DNA from: Anaerolineales bacterium UBA832
GTDB lineage: Bacteria > Chloroflexota > Anaerolineae > Anaerolineales > UBA11657
Length of the DNA stretch: 21,055 nucleotides
Assembly (NCBI GenBank): GCA_002296125.1
Contig: DBHI01000066.1
Location: forward strand, 1,194-22,248
Reading direction: 5' to 3'
How positions within the stretch are numbered: position 1 is the stretch's first letter; every line of letters begins with the position of its first letter. This document shows, one piece after another, positions 1 through 7,280 of this stretch. The notes below the pieces were generated by a model. That model was not told the DNA's origin. It searched no databases and saw only the letters and a program-made list of their open reading frames with translations. Position numbers and translations under genes: made by a program.

Positions 1-24
1 TGAGGCGATTGATCAATCGCCTCA
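1..24. terminator. Perfect 24-bp palindrome, likely intrinsic terminator or leader hairpin
   Basis: Bases 1-10 (TGAGGCGATT) and 15-24 (AATCGCCTCA) are exact reverse complements around a GATC centre, so the RNA can form a 10-bp stem with a 4-base loop. A T-rich stretch (TGTTTGTT) follows on the plus strand, which suits a rho-independent terminator for a gene left of the window. The first coding start is only 26 bases further on, so the hairpin could instead sit in that gene's leader as an attenuator. The left flank is outside the window, so neither reading can be proved. Confidence 0.6.
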
Positions 25-49
25 TGTTTGTTAATAAAATCTTGAAATT

Positions 50-856
50 ATGTCAAATTTTAGCTTCAATAAAATACAAAATCTCATTATAGACATGGAT
101 GGCGTATTGTGGAGAGGAAATACACCTTTACCTGGTTTAAAGGATTTTGTAAATGCTATTCATAATACGAATCGCAAAATGTTATTGGCAACCAATAACT
201 CTAGTAAAACAATCAATCAATACTTATCTAAACTTCAAGATATGGGAATTAAAGCAACTGCCAATGAAATATTGACATCATCACAGGCTACAGGCAATTA
301 TCTAAACAATTTATCACAAAATGATAGAAAAGTATTTGTTATAGGACAAGATGGACTAATTGACGCAATGAAGCATTACAATTTTCAAATTACTAATCAA
401 AATGCTGACTATGTAGTTGTTGGTGTAGACACTAATATCTCATGGGACAAACTCAATACAGCTGTACAATTAATAAGATCAGGATCTAAATTTATTGGAA
501 CAAATCCCGACACAACATATCCAACAGAAAATGGTATAGGAGTAGGAAATGGAATAATCCTAGCAGCTATTGAAGCTGCCACTAATGTCAAACCTATGAT
601 CATTGGAAAACCCGAAAGACATATTTTCGACCAAGCTTTAGATATATTAGGAGCAGATCCATCGAACACTCTAATGATAGGCGATAGATTAGATACAGAT
701 ATATTAGGAGCAAAAAAAGCAGGGATATCATCTCTTTTAGTACTTACTGGTGTAACTGATAGTAATATATTGACAGATAGTGATATCCAGCCAGATGTTA
801 TTATGAATGGACTTCCAGAAATAACTGTTAAACTGTATTCATCTGAAACACAATGA
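50..856 (+). CDS. HAD-IIA family phosphatase (NagD / phosphoglycolate phosphatase-like)
   Basis: A 268-residue cytoplasmic HAD hydrolase of subclass IIA, complete at the family's usual length. Visible motifs: the nucleophile loop DMDGVL with Asp15 and Asp17; motif II ATNNSS with Thr48; the motif III lysine in GKPERH (Lys187); and the acidic motif IV GDRLDTDILGA (residues 211-221, Asp212 and Asp217). The region between motifs II and III is the large alpha/beta cap typical of NagD, AraL and eukaryotic phosphoglycolate phosphatases. Likely substrates are small phosphoesters such as sugar phosphates, 2-phosphoglycolate or nucleotides; the sequence does not say which. The stop overlaps the next start by four bases (ATGA), implying translational coupling to rlmN. 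No clear Shine-Dalgarno precedes ATG 50; the start fits the family N-terminus. Confidence 0.9.
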   Translation: MSNFSFNKIQNLIIDMDGVLWRGNTPLPGLKDFVNAIHNTNRKMLLATNNSSKTINQYLSKLQDMGIKATANEILTSSQATGNYLNNLSQNDRKVFVIGQDGLIDAMKHYNFQITNQNADYVVVGVDTNISWDKLNTAVQLIRSGSKFIGTNPDTTYPTENGIGVGNGIILAAIEAATNVKPMIIGKPERHIFDQALDILGADPSNTLMIGDRLDTDILGAKKAGISSLLVLTGVTDSNILTDSDIQPDVIMNGLPEITVKLYSSETQ

Positions 857-1899
857 ATAATTCTCACACAAACTTGCTAGACATTGATGTCAATAAATTA
901 CAAGAAGAATTAATGGCTCTAGGAGAACCAAGATATCGTGCTGCTCAAATTTGGCATGCAATCTATCAAACCAAAGTGAACGACATCCAGGATGTAACAA
1001 ATTTACCAAAATCCTTAAGAATCAATTTGCAAAATAAATTTACACTAGGTAATCTGTCACTACTTAATGAATTACGTTCCAGTGACAATAGTACAATTAA
1101 GGTGTTATTTCGTCTATGCGATGAAAAAATAATTGAAACTGTACTAATGAATTACAACAAACGGAATACCGTATGCATATCTACCCAAGCGGGATGTGCA
1201 CTTGGATGCGTCTTCTGTGCTACTGGACAAATGGGTTTTGAGCGCCATCTTTCAGTTGGTGAAATAGTTGAGCAGGTATTATGGTCTTACAGAAAACTCA
1301 ATGGTATTAATCGTACATTAACTAATATAGTATTTATGGGTATGGGTGAGCCGTTTCATAATTATGAAAACTCTATAAAAGCTCTTGATCGCATTGAAGA
1401 CATTAATTCTATTGGTATGAGTGCTAGACGGATAACAGTTTCAACTGCTGGTCATGCAGAGGCAATAGAGAAATTTGCAAGATCAGGTAGAAAAGAAAGA
1501 TTAGCAGTTTCGTTACACGCATCTACTGATAAATTACGTACCCAATTAATGCCAATTAATAAAAGATATCCACTAGAAGTCTTAATGAATGCATGTCATT
1601 TATATTATTCAATTACTAAACGTAGAATAACATTTGAATGGGCAATGATAGATGGAGTTAACGACACTGAAGAACAATCTCAAAAACTATGTAAATTGCT
1701 AAATAATATAGATTGTCACGTAAATGTCATACCCTTAAATCCAACTGATAATTATAATGGTAGTCATTCTACTAGAAACTTGATTAAACAATTTAAGTCA
1801 CAATTAGAATCATCCGGTATTCCTTGTACAATAAGATTGCGACGTGGCATAGATATCCAAGCTGGATGTGGTCAATTAAAATCTAAACATATGAGGTAA
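853..1899 (+). CDS. rlmN: Dual-specificity 23S rRNA / tRNA adenine-C2 methyltransferase RlmN
   Basis: A 348-residue radical-SAM enzyme that methylates C2 of A2503 in 23S rRNA and A37 in some tRNAs. The CX3CX2C cluster motif is Cys115, Cys119 and Cys122 (AGCALGCVFC). The two cysteines used in the RlmN mechanism are also present by alignment with the E. coli enzyme: Cys108, seven residues before the cluster motif, and Cys339 in DIQAGCGQL near the C-terminus. The SAM-binding stretch VFMGMGEP is intact. Retaining both mechanistic cysteines and the standard housekeeping form argues for RlmN rather than its resistance paralogue Cfr. The start overlaps the preceding phosphatase stop, and the stop lies inside the wecB ribosome binding region, so three genes appear co-transcribed. 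Confidence 0.96.
   Translation: MNNSHTNLLDIDVNKLQEELMALGEPRYRAAQIWHAIYQTKVNDIQDVTNLPKSLRINLQNKFTLGNLSLLNELRSSDNSTIKVLFRLCDEKIIETVLMNYNKRNTVCISTQAGCALGCVFCATGQMGFERHLSVGEIVEQVLWSYRKLNGINRTLTNIVFMGMGEPFHNYENSIKALDRIEDINSIGMSARRITVSTAGHAEAIEKFARSGRKERLAVSLHASTDKLRTQLMPINKRYPLEVLMNACHLYYSITKRRITFEWAMIDGVNDTEEQSQKLCKLLNNIDCHVNVIPLNPTDNYNGSHSTRNLIKQFKSQLESSGIPCTIRLRRGIDIQAGCGQLKSKHMR
1893..1897 (+). promoter_or_regulatory. Ribosome binding site setting the TTG start of wecB
   Basis: GAGGT inside the last codons of rlmN stands seven bases (counted from GAGG) before TTG at 1904. There is no nearby ATG in frame, and the predicted protein then begins with the canonical epimerase N-terminus MKILSVIGTRPE, so the TTG is very likely the real start. 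Confidence 0.75.
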
Positions 1900-1903
1900 A
1901 GTT

Positions 1904-3013
1904 TTGAAAATATTAAGTGTCATAGGTACAAGACCAGAAGCAGTAAAACTTTCTCCAGTAATTAAAGAACTTGTAAAAGAAAAAAATGTGCAGGTCAGCG
2001 TATTAGTTACAGCTCAACATCGAGAAATGTTAGACGAAGTACTCAACGTTTTCAACATTATTCCAAATTACGATTTTGATATCATGTCTCACAATCAATC
2101 ACCTACTGATGTGTTTGCTCAAATACTCACTAAAATACAATCCGTTTTTGTTGAAACAAATCCTGATTGGTTGTTAATTCAAGGTGATACAACAACTGTG
2201 CTAGCTTCCACCATAGCTGCTACATATGCAAAAATTCCTGTTGCACATGTTGAAGCAGGACTTAGAACATATGATCATTTCAATCCATTTCCTGAAGAAA
2301 TTAATAGAGTATTAACTGATCATGTATCTAGCATACACTTCGCACCTACTAAGACAGCACGTGATGCTCTATTAAAGGAAGGAATATCACATGAAACAAT
2401 TCATGTCACAGGTAACACAGTAATTGATGCGTTAAATGAAATCATTCAGCACCCTGCTCCAGCACTTTTGAATACAATTGTAAATAATGTTCAGGATAAT
2501 AAAAAAATCATACTTGTCACATCTCATCGACGAGAAAATTTTGGCCAACCATTCCAAAATATAATTCAAGCCTTAGTAGAACTTTCCCAATATGATGACA
2601 CCCATATCATATATCCAGCTCATCCTAATCCTAACATTCAAAAACCACTAAGAGAAAAGGTATCTAACATTGACAACATAAGCATAATTGATCCATTAGA
2701 CTATATTACTTTTACACACTTAATGAAATGTTCCTATCTCATACTAACCGATTCAGGAGGCATTCAAGAAGAAGCGCCTGGATTAGGCATACCCGTGCTA
2801 GTACTGAGAAAAATCACAGAACGAACCGAAGCAATTGATCAAGGAACTGCTCAAATAGTAGGTACTAACCCTAAAACAATTGTAGATACTACAAGAACAT
2901 TAATTGAAAATCCATTAGCTTATGACAATATGATAAAAAATATCAACCCTTTTGGTGATGGAAATGCAGCAATAAGAATAGCAAAAATTCTAATACAACA
3001 ACAAAAGAAGTAG
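1904..3013 (+). CDS. wecB: UDP-N-acetylglucosamine 2-epimerase (non-hydrolysing)
   Basis: A 369-residue GT-B fold enzyme that interconverts UDP-GlcNAc and UDP-ManNAc for surface polysaccharide or cell-wall glycan synthesis. It has the N-terminal GTRPEAVKLSP motif (residues 8-18), the catalytic acid Asp95 in QGDTTTV, Glu116 in HVEAGLRT, the FPEEINR loop (Glu130/131), the TSHRREN motif and the UDP-binding TDSGGIQEEAPGLG segment. Length matches the family. The initiator is TTG supported by a GAGGT site. It follows rlmN with four bases between, so it probably belongs to the same transcript although the functions are unrelated. The glycosyltransferase and nucleotidyltransferase genes downstream fit an envelope-glycan context, but this link is inference. 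Confidence 0.95.
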   Translation: MKILSVIGTRPEAVKLSPVIKELVKEKNVQVSVLVTAQHREMLDEVLNVFNIIPNYDFDIMSHNQSPTDVFAQILTKIQSVFVETNPDWLLIQGDTTTVLASTIAATYAKIPVAHVEAGLRTYDHFNPFPEEINRVLTDHVSSIHFAPTKTARDALLKEGISHETIHVTGNTVIDALNEIIQHPAPALLNTIVNNVQDNKKIILVTSHRRENFGQPFQNIIQALVELSQYDDTHIIYPAHPNPNIQKPLREKVSNIDNISIIDPLDYITFTHLMKCSYLILTDSGGIQEEAPGLGIPVLVLRKITERTEAIDQGTAQIVGTNPKTIVDTTRTLIENPLAYDNMIKNINPFGDGNAAIRIAKILIQQQKK

Positions 3014-3034
3014 TTTTTACTTATTTTATACGAC

Positions 3035-3063
3035 TTGCATGAGCATTAGATATTTTATATACT
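3035..3063 (+). promoter_or_regulatory. Sigma70-type promoter for the Flp pilin gene
   Basis: TTGCAT (3035-3040) and TATACT (3058-3063) are separated by exactly 17 bases. The -10 box matches five of six consensus bases and the -35 four of six. Transcription would begin near 3070, giving a leader of about 40 bases that carries a strong ribosome binding site. Confidence 0.65.
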
Positions 3064-3095
3064 GTCTTTACTTTTTTCAAAATAGAACACTAAAG

Positions 3096-3103
3096 AAGGA
3101 GGT
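3096..3103 (+). promoter_or_regulatory. Full-consensus Shine-Dalgarno of the pilin gene
   Basis: AAGGAGGT, a perfect anti-16S match, ends seven bases before ATG 3111. It is the strongest ribosome binding site in the window and shows that translation starts at 3111, not at upstream in-frame starts. It suggests a highly expressed small protein. Confidence 0.85.
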
Positions 3104-3110
3104 TCTTTGC

Positions 3111-3263
3111 ATGTCTCGATCACCAAATGAACATGGACAAGGATTAGTCGAATATGTACTAATATTAGTATTGGTAGCTGTTGTAGTAATTGTAATTTTG
3201 GCCCTACTAGGACCAGCAATAGGTGATCTTTTTACTAGCATGATGGAATCACTTAATGAATAA
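3111..3263 (+). CDS. Flp/TadE-type small prepilin
   Basis: A 50-residue protein: a short polar leader (MSRSPNEHGQ), then GLVEY, then an unbroken hydrophobic helix of about 25 residues (VLILVLVAVVVIVILALLG) and a short polar tail. This is the layout of type IVb Flp pilins: prepilin peptidase would cut at the glycine of QGLVEY, and the Glu five residues into the mature chain aligns subunits during assembly. Related single-helix Flp pilins are widespread in Chloroflexota (recalled, not searched). It has its own promoter and an optimal ribosome binding site. No tad ATPase, platform protein or TadV peptidase gene is nearby, so it depends on machinery encoded elsewhere or is an orphan pilin. A longer reading from 3039 was rejected because its extra residues precede the ribosome binding site. 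Confidence 0.85.
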   Translation: MSRSPNEHGQGLVEYVLILVLVAVVVIVILALLGPAIGDLFTSMMESLNE

Positions 3264-3375
3264 TAATAAAAGTTGTGTATAGATTTATTAATTAACTCAA
3301 ATTAACAACATATTTCTATGGTATTACCTACTGAATTAATGTAATACTGCCTCATAACTAAATAGCTACACATCA

Positions 3376-4539
3376 ATGAAACACAAAATCACCGCTCTAG
3401 TAATGTTGGGGGAAAGTGGATCCAGCAAACCAGAACAACTTGTACATCAAGCTAGTCGTAAATCTGCTATACAAACAGTAGTTAAACTATCGAAAATCAA
3501 AGATATACAAGACATAATTGTAGCAGTTCCTTCAGCAGAAAAGCACAACTGGATTCAAGAAGATGAGTATCATCATATATCTCAATCAATAATCTGGGAC
3601 ATTGATTCACCAAATCACAGATATAATTTCGGTCACAGAATCAGTTCTATAGTACAAAAATATCAGATCAAGAAAATGTTATATTTAGGTGGAGGAAGTA
3701 TGCCCCTTCTCCAAGATCAAACTCTAAGATCAATTATTAGTAAGCTAAGTCAATCCAGCATTAATTATGCTATTACAAACAATCTGCATTCCAGTGATTG
3801 GATCGGAATTAACAATGCTTTAATAATAACTGATCTAATAGATCAATTACCACGCGATAACATGTTTGCATGGTTACTAAAAAACGAATATGATTTCACC
3901 ATCGAATCATTAAAACCATCTACAGAAACCCTGTTAGATATCGATACACCTAATGATCTATTGGCACTTAGATGGCACCCAAATACAGAAGAAACTTTGC
4001 GATCTTTTTTAATCAACAAATTACCAACTCAAGCACAGAACAAATGGTTAAATGCTGCAAACATCATGAGTAAACCAGGTAGTCGTGTAACACTCATTGG
4101 AAGAGTTTCACCACAAGTATGTCAAATGTTACAAGCTAAGTTACAAGTATGGACACGAATTTTCTCTGAAGAAAGAGGAATGACTGCTCGAAAGAATAAT
4201 AGGATCGACAAAATCCAATCCATCATTGGTAACTTTGTAGATCTCAATGGAGCTGATCTTTTCTTTCAAAACCTAGATCAAATGATAGATGTTGGATATA
4301 TGGATACAAGAGTTTATTTAGCACAACAAAACAAATATCCAACAAGATCTGAACGATTTGCATCAGATTTATACCAAACAAAAAATATAAAACATCAAGC
4401 ACTTAAAAAACTAGTTGTAGCATCATTGAAATGCAATGCACCAATCATTCTAGGTGGTCACGGATCAGTTTCAGGTGGTCTTTATTCCTTAATAGATTGT
4501 ATAAAACAACAATCATCTCAAGAAACAAATATACTCTGA
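3376..4539 (+). CDS. Nucleotidyltransferase-like protein of unknown function with extra C-terminal domain
   Basis: A 387-residue soluble protein. The first 200 or so residues resemble the Rossmann-like NTP-transferase fold of MobA/IspD enzymes: an initial beta strand ITALVMLGESGSS, a helix, then DIIVAVPS, and a central GGGSMPLL (residues 105-112) where active members have an Asp-x-Pro-Leu metal-binding loop. The glycine-rich start lacks the GGxGxR signature and the usual Asp is Ser108, so catalysis is doubtful. Residues 200-387 form a second region that I cannot assign; it contains VTLIGRVSP, SEERGM, PTRSERFASDL and a conserved-looking ILGGHGSVSGGLYSL near the end. A second, more canonical nucleotidyltransferase lies at 7281. 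No Shine-Dalgarno is evident. It is convergent with the GT2 gene, with one base between the two stops. Confidence 0.6.
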   Translation: MKHKITALVMLGESGSSKPEQLVHQASRKSAIQTVVKLSKIKDIQDIIVAVPSAEKHNWIQEDEYHHISQSIIWDIDSPNHRYNFGHRISSIVQKYQIKKMLYLGGGSMPLLQDQTLRSIISKLSQSSINYAITNNLHSSDWIGINNALIITDLIDQLPRDNMFAWLLKNEYDFTIESLKPSTETLLDIDTPNDLLALRWHPNTEETLRSFLINKLPTQAQNKWLNAANIMSKPGSRVTLIGRVSPQVCQMLQAKLQVWTRIFSEERGMTARKNNRIDKIQSIIGNFVDLNGADLFFQNLDQMIDVGYMDTRVYLAQQNKYPTRSERFASDLYQTKNIKHQALKKLVVASLKCNAPIILGGHGSVSGGLYSLIDCIKQQSSQETNIL

Positions 4540-4540
4540 T

Positions 4541-5293
4541 TTACTTATATAGAGCAGCTAACTGTCTATATACTACATATCGAGAATATGCCATTAAAAT
4601 ACTCAACAATAATCCATGATATCCTGATTTCCATCCTGAAAGCATAAAAAAACGCCAACAAAAATGTCTTAATGGTTCAACAAAATAATTATGGAATCGT
4701 GGTTTGATATTTTGTAGTTTCATAGCATTTGCCTCATAATTAGCATAATATACCTGTTTTTCAATAAATTCAGATACATCAGAATAATTATTATGAGTAA
4801 TAGGATAATTTAACTTCCCAATTGATCCTTCTATTTCTAACACTTCATGTACAGGTCGATTTTCAGAATAATGACCTAATTTCCTTCTAAATAACCGTAA
4901 TTGATAATCAGGAAACCAACCAGCATGCAAAATTAACTTACCAAAAATGTAATTATGTCTCGGTATCAACCATCCTACTTCCGACCTGTCCTCTATAACA
5001 CTTAAAATTGAACTTCCTAATTCACTACTAACTATTTCATCCGCATCAACAAATAAAACCCAATCAGATTCTGTCGCACATAATGCTGCATTACGCTGTG
5101 AAGCATAATTGTCAAATTGCCTATGTATCAACCTAGCTCCATATTCCACAGCAATTTCACATGTTCGATCAGTACTACCAGAATCAACAACAACCTTATC
5201 ATCAGCCCACAACAAAGAACTTAAACAAAGCGGTAATACATCTTCTTCATTAAGGGTCAGAACGATAACTGTAAGTAATTTTTTACTATGCAT
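4541..5293 (-). CDS. Family 2 glycosyltransferase (WaaE/KdtX-like)
   Basis: A 250-residue GT-A fold inverting glycosyltransferase. It opens with LLTVIVLTLNEEDVLPLCL, has the nucleotide-binding DSGSTDRT (residues 37-44), YASQRNAAL and the metal-binding DADE motif (residues 83-86). This pattern matches the small GT2 group that includes LPS core glucosyltransferase WaaE/KdtX and related enzymes acting on lipid-linked or surface sugars. The C-terminal 60 residues have hydrophobic and aromatic stretches suggesting membrane association. Donor and acceptor cannot be told. It is the only minus-strand gene between 1 and 8609, ending one base from the gene opposite and divergent from the EamA transporter, so it has its own promoter or read-through antisense transcription. 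Confidence 0.88.
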   Translation of the reverse strand: MHSKKLLTVIVLTLNEEDVLPLCLSSLLWADDKVVVDSGSTDRTCEIAVEYGARLIHRQFDNYASQRNAALCATESDWVLFVDADEIVSSELGSSILSVIEDRSEVGWLIPRHNYIFGKLILHAGWFPDYQLRLFRRKLGHYSENRPVHEVLEIEGSIGKLNYPITHNNYSDVSEFIEKQVYYANYEANAMKLQNIKPRFHNYFVEPLRHFCWRFFMLSGWKSGYHGLLLSILMAYSRYVVYRQLAALYK

Positions 5294-5349
5294 TTTAACT
5301 ATTTAATAGATAATCCAAGATTTTGTCATATCAAGTATACTCGAGGAGT

Positions 5350-6267
5350 ATGCAAAACAAAATACATATCAATAACTGGATAAGATTTGTAATACTTGGT
5401 GGATTTTGCTGGGGAACTTCATATTACTGGATTAAAATTGCAATTCGTGAAATTAGTCCACTGACATTAGTAACATTACGAGTAGCAATAGCTGCAATTT
5501 TCTGTTGGATATGGGTAATTATTAGTAAAATCGATGTAAGATTACCTAATAGAATAATATTTAATATTAGTATTATAGCAATATTTAATACTGTGATACC
5601 TTTTACACTAATTTCGTGGGGTGAAACACAGATTGATTCAGGACTTACTGGCCTTTTGACAGCATCTGTTCCTCTGTTTACAGTGATAATAGCTCATATA
5701 TTTGTAAAAGACGACAAAATCACTGCATTAAAACTTACGGGTTTGCTAATAGGATTTGTAGGAATTTTGTTATTGTTTACACAAGATTTCAATTTTACAA
5801 ACATTAAAAATAGTACTCAAGGACAACTTGCAGTAATAATTGCAACATTTTGTTATTCTATTAGTTCAATTTTCAATCGACTCAAACTGAAACATATAGA
5901 TCCTATGTTAGTTGCCACTATAGCTCTATCTATAAGCACAATTATCCTATTAATCTCAACTTTTATAATTGAATCTCCAATCTTATTTCCAAGAACATTG
6001 TCAACTTGGACATCTATTTTGTGGTTAGGTATTATTGGAACAAGTATTGCATATCCATTGATGTTTAGATTGATTCATGAATGGGGTCCAACTAGAGCAA
6101 CTCTCGTGACATATATAATACCTATTACTGCTATTGCACTGGGTACTATAGCTTTAGATGAAATATTGACCTGGAGGATGATTGCTGGTGGAATACTCAT
6201 ATTATTCGGTGTTGGAATTGTAAATTTTCATTCCTGGCAATACATGCTAAAAAACAATAATAACTAA
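5350..6267 (+). CDS. EamA/DMT superfamily transporter
   Basis: A roughly 305-residue inner-membrane protein with about ten hydrophobic helices in two similar halves, as in EamA (DUF6) drug/metabolite transporters. Each half starts with a family-like segment: FVILGGFCWGTSYYWIKIA with LVTLRVAIAA in the first, and GQLAVIIATFCYSISSIFNRL in the second. The pattern GLTGLLTASVPLFTVIIAH and the end EILTWRMIAGGILILFGV are typical. Substrate is unknown; the family exports amino acids, metabolites and nucleotide-sugar-like compounds. ATG 5350 gives the normal family N-terminus. A GAGGAG sits only one base upstream, unusually close, and a TATACT (5336-5341) lies just before it, so the mRNA may be nearly leaderless. 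A TTG at 5323 would add nine residues but has no ribosome binding site. Confidence 0.85.
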   Translation: MQNKIHINNWIRFVILGGFCWGTSYYWIKIAIREISPLTLVTLRVAIAAIFCWIWVIISKIDVRLPNRIIFNISIIAIFNTVIPFTLISWGETQIDSGLTGLLTASVPLFTVIIAHIFVKDDKITALKLTGLLIGFVGILLLFTQDFNFTNIKNSTQGQLAVIIATFCYSISSIFNRLKLKHIDPMLVATIALSISTIILLISTFIIESPILFPRTLSTWTSILWLGIIGTSIAYPLMFRLIHEWGPTRATLVTYIIPITAIALGTIALDEILTWRMIAGGILILFGVGIVNFHSWQYMLKNNNN

Positions 6268-6287
6268 ATTGATTGATAATTACTGAT

Positions 6288-6327
6288 GTGATCCTTTATC
6301 ACTTGTTGACCCACAACAATCAACAAG
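6288..6327. repeat. Two adjacent inverted repeats upstream of the quinate-family gene
   Basis: GTGAT-N5-ATCAC spans 6288-6302 and is followed at once by CTTGTTGA-N10-TCAACAAG spanning 6302-6327, both arms exact. The second overlaps the -35 box and most of the spacer of the likely promoter, a position used by repressor operators. The RNA could also fold, but no T-run follows, so a terminator is unlikely. Confidence 0.45.
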
Positions 6328-6334
6328 GTAAACT
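6306..6334 (+). promoter_or_regulatory. Candidate promoter of the quinate-family gene
   Basis: TTGACC (6306-6311) and TAAACT (6329-6334) are 17 bases apart, matching five and four of six consensus bases. Transcription would start near 6341, about 20 bases before ATG 6363, leaving room for the AAGGA ribosome binding site at 6351-6355. Confidence 0.5.
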
Positions 6335-6362
6335 AGAGATTCAAGATACTAAGGAAGATAAC

Positions 6363-7262
6363 ATGAAACATGCAGTTAGCGTTAGTATAGGTTCTTCTAC
6401 TAGAGACAAAAAAATTGAAATCAAATTATTGGATGAATCTATCATTATTGAACGTATAGGAACAGATGGTGACATGCTTAAAGCAGCAAACATCTTTAAA
6501 GAACTTGATGGCAAAGTAGATGCTTTTGGAGTTGGAGGTGCTGATTTAGGAATACAAGTAGATGAAAAGTACTATCCACTCTATTCAGTACTACCTATGA
6601 TAAAGCATATTCATAAAACACCCTTCGTAGATGGACTTGGATTAAAAAGTACTTTAGAACATAGAACAGCTCAATTTCTAGAGCATAAGTTAAGCGACAA
6701 AATACAATCACGTAGAGTTCTTTTTACAGCTGGATCTGACCGTTGGGGTATGTCCATGGGTTTTATAGACCTAAATTATGAATGTGTATTTGGAGATCTC
6801 ATGTTTGCTTTAGATTTACCTATACCCATCAAATCAGCATCCGGACTTAAACGTATCGCATCATTAATTATGCCAATAGTAGGTAGAATGCCATTTTCTA
6901 TATTGTATCCTACAGGAGAAAAACAAAATATCATCAAGCCAAAACATACAAAATGGTATCGTTGGGCCGATATCTTGGCCGGAGACTGTCACCTGATAAA
7001 AAGATCGATGCCAGACGACTTATCACAGAAAATTGTTGTTACTAATACTACAACTAAAGATGATGTCAACAAATTTCAAAACAGAGGTATTAGATATCTA
7101 GTCACAACAACTCCTATACTTGACGGAAGATCATTTGGTACAAACATGATGGAAGCTGCTCTTGTTGCAATAGCTAACAAAAACAGAAAACTAAATACCA
7201 AAGAATTAAATGCTCTGATTAGTCAAATAGGTTTTGAACCTAATATCATAAAATTAAACTAA
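6363..7262 (+). CDS. Conserved protein of the family named 'quinate 5-dehydrogenase' (function unverified)
   Basis: A 299-residue soluble protein beginning MKHAVSVSIGSSTRDKKIEI, then RIGTDGDMLKAANIFKELDGKVDAFGVGGADLGI. I recognise this N-terminal pattern from Chloroflexota and Firmicutes proteins that databases often call quinate 5-dehydrogenase. I see no clear NAD(P)-binding GxGxxG/A Rossmann loop, and no shikimate-pathway genes are adjacent, so the enzymatic name should be treated with caution. A late stretch, GIRYLVTTTPILDGRSFGTNMMEAALVA, looks like a conserved active or binding site. ATG 6363 is chosen because AAGGA stands seven bases before it and the family starts here; 30 upstream in-frame residues are leader sequence. 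It is followed after 18 bases by a nucleotidyltransferase, a neighbour I recall from related genomes. Confidence 0.7.
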   Translation: MKHAVSVSIGSSTRDKKIEIKLLDESIIIERIGTDGDMLKAANIFKELDGKVDAFGVGGADLGIQVDEKYYPLYSVLPMIKHIHKTPFVDGLGLKSTLEHRTAQFLEHKLSDKIQSRRVLFTAGSDRWGMSMGFIDLNYECVFGDLMFALDLPIPIKSASGLKRIASLIMPIVGRMPFSILYPTGEKQNIIKPKHTKWYRWADILAGDCHLIKRSMPDDLSQKIVVTNTTTKDDVNKFQNRGIRYLVTTTPILDGRSFGTNMMEAALVAIANKNRKLNTKELNALISQIGFEPNIIKLN

Positions 7263-7280
7263 TAATACAGAATCTCGATT

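Noticed and set aside
3321..3347. Hairpin GTATTAC-N13-GTAATAC after the pilin gene
   Set aside because: Seven weak base pairs with a long loop and no T-run; could be chance in AT-rich DNA.
4431..4619. A 62-residue plus-strand frame across the 4539/4541 junction
   Set aside because: It overlaps two well-supported genes in other frames and shows no protein-like composition.
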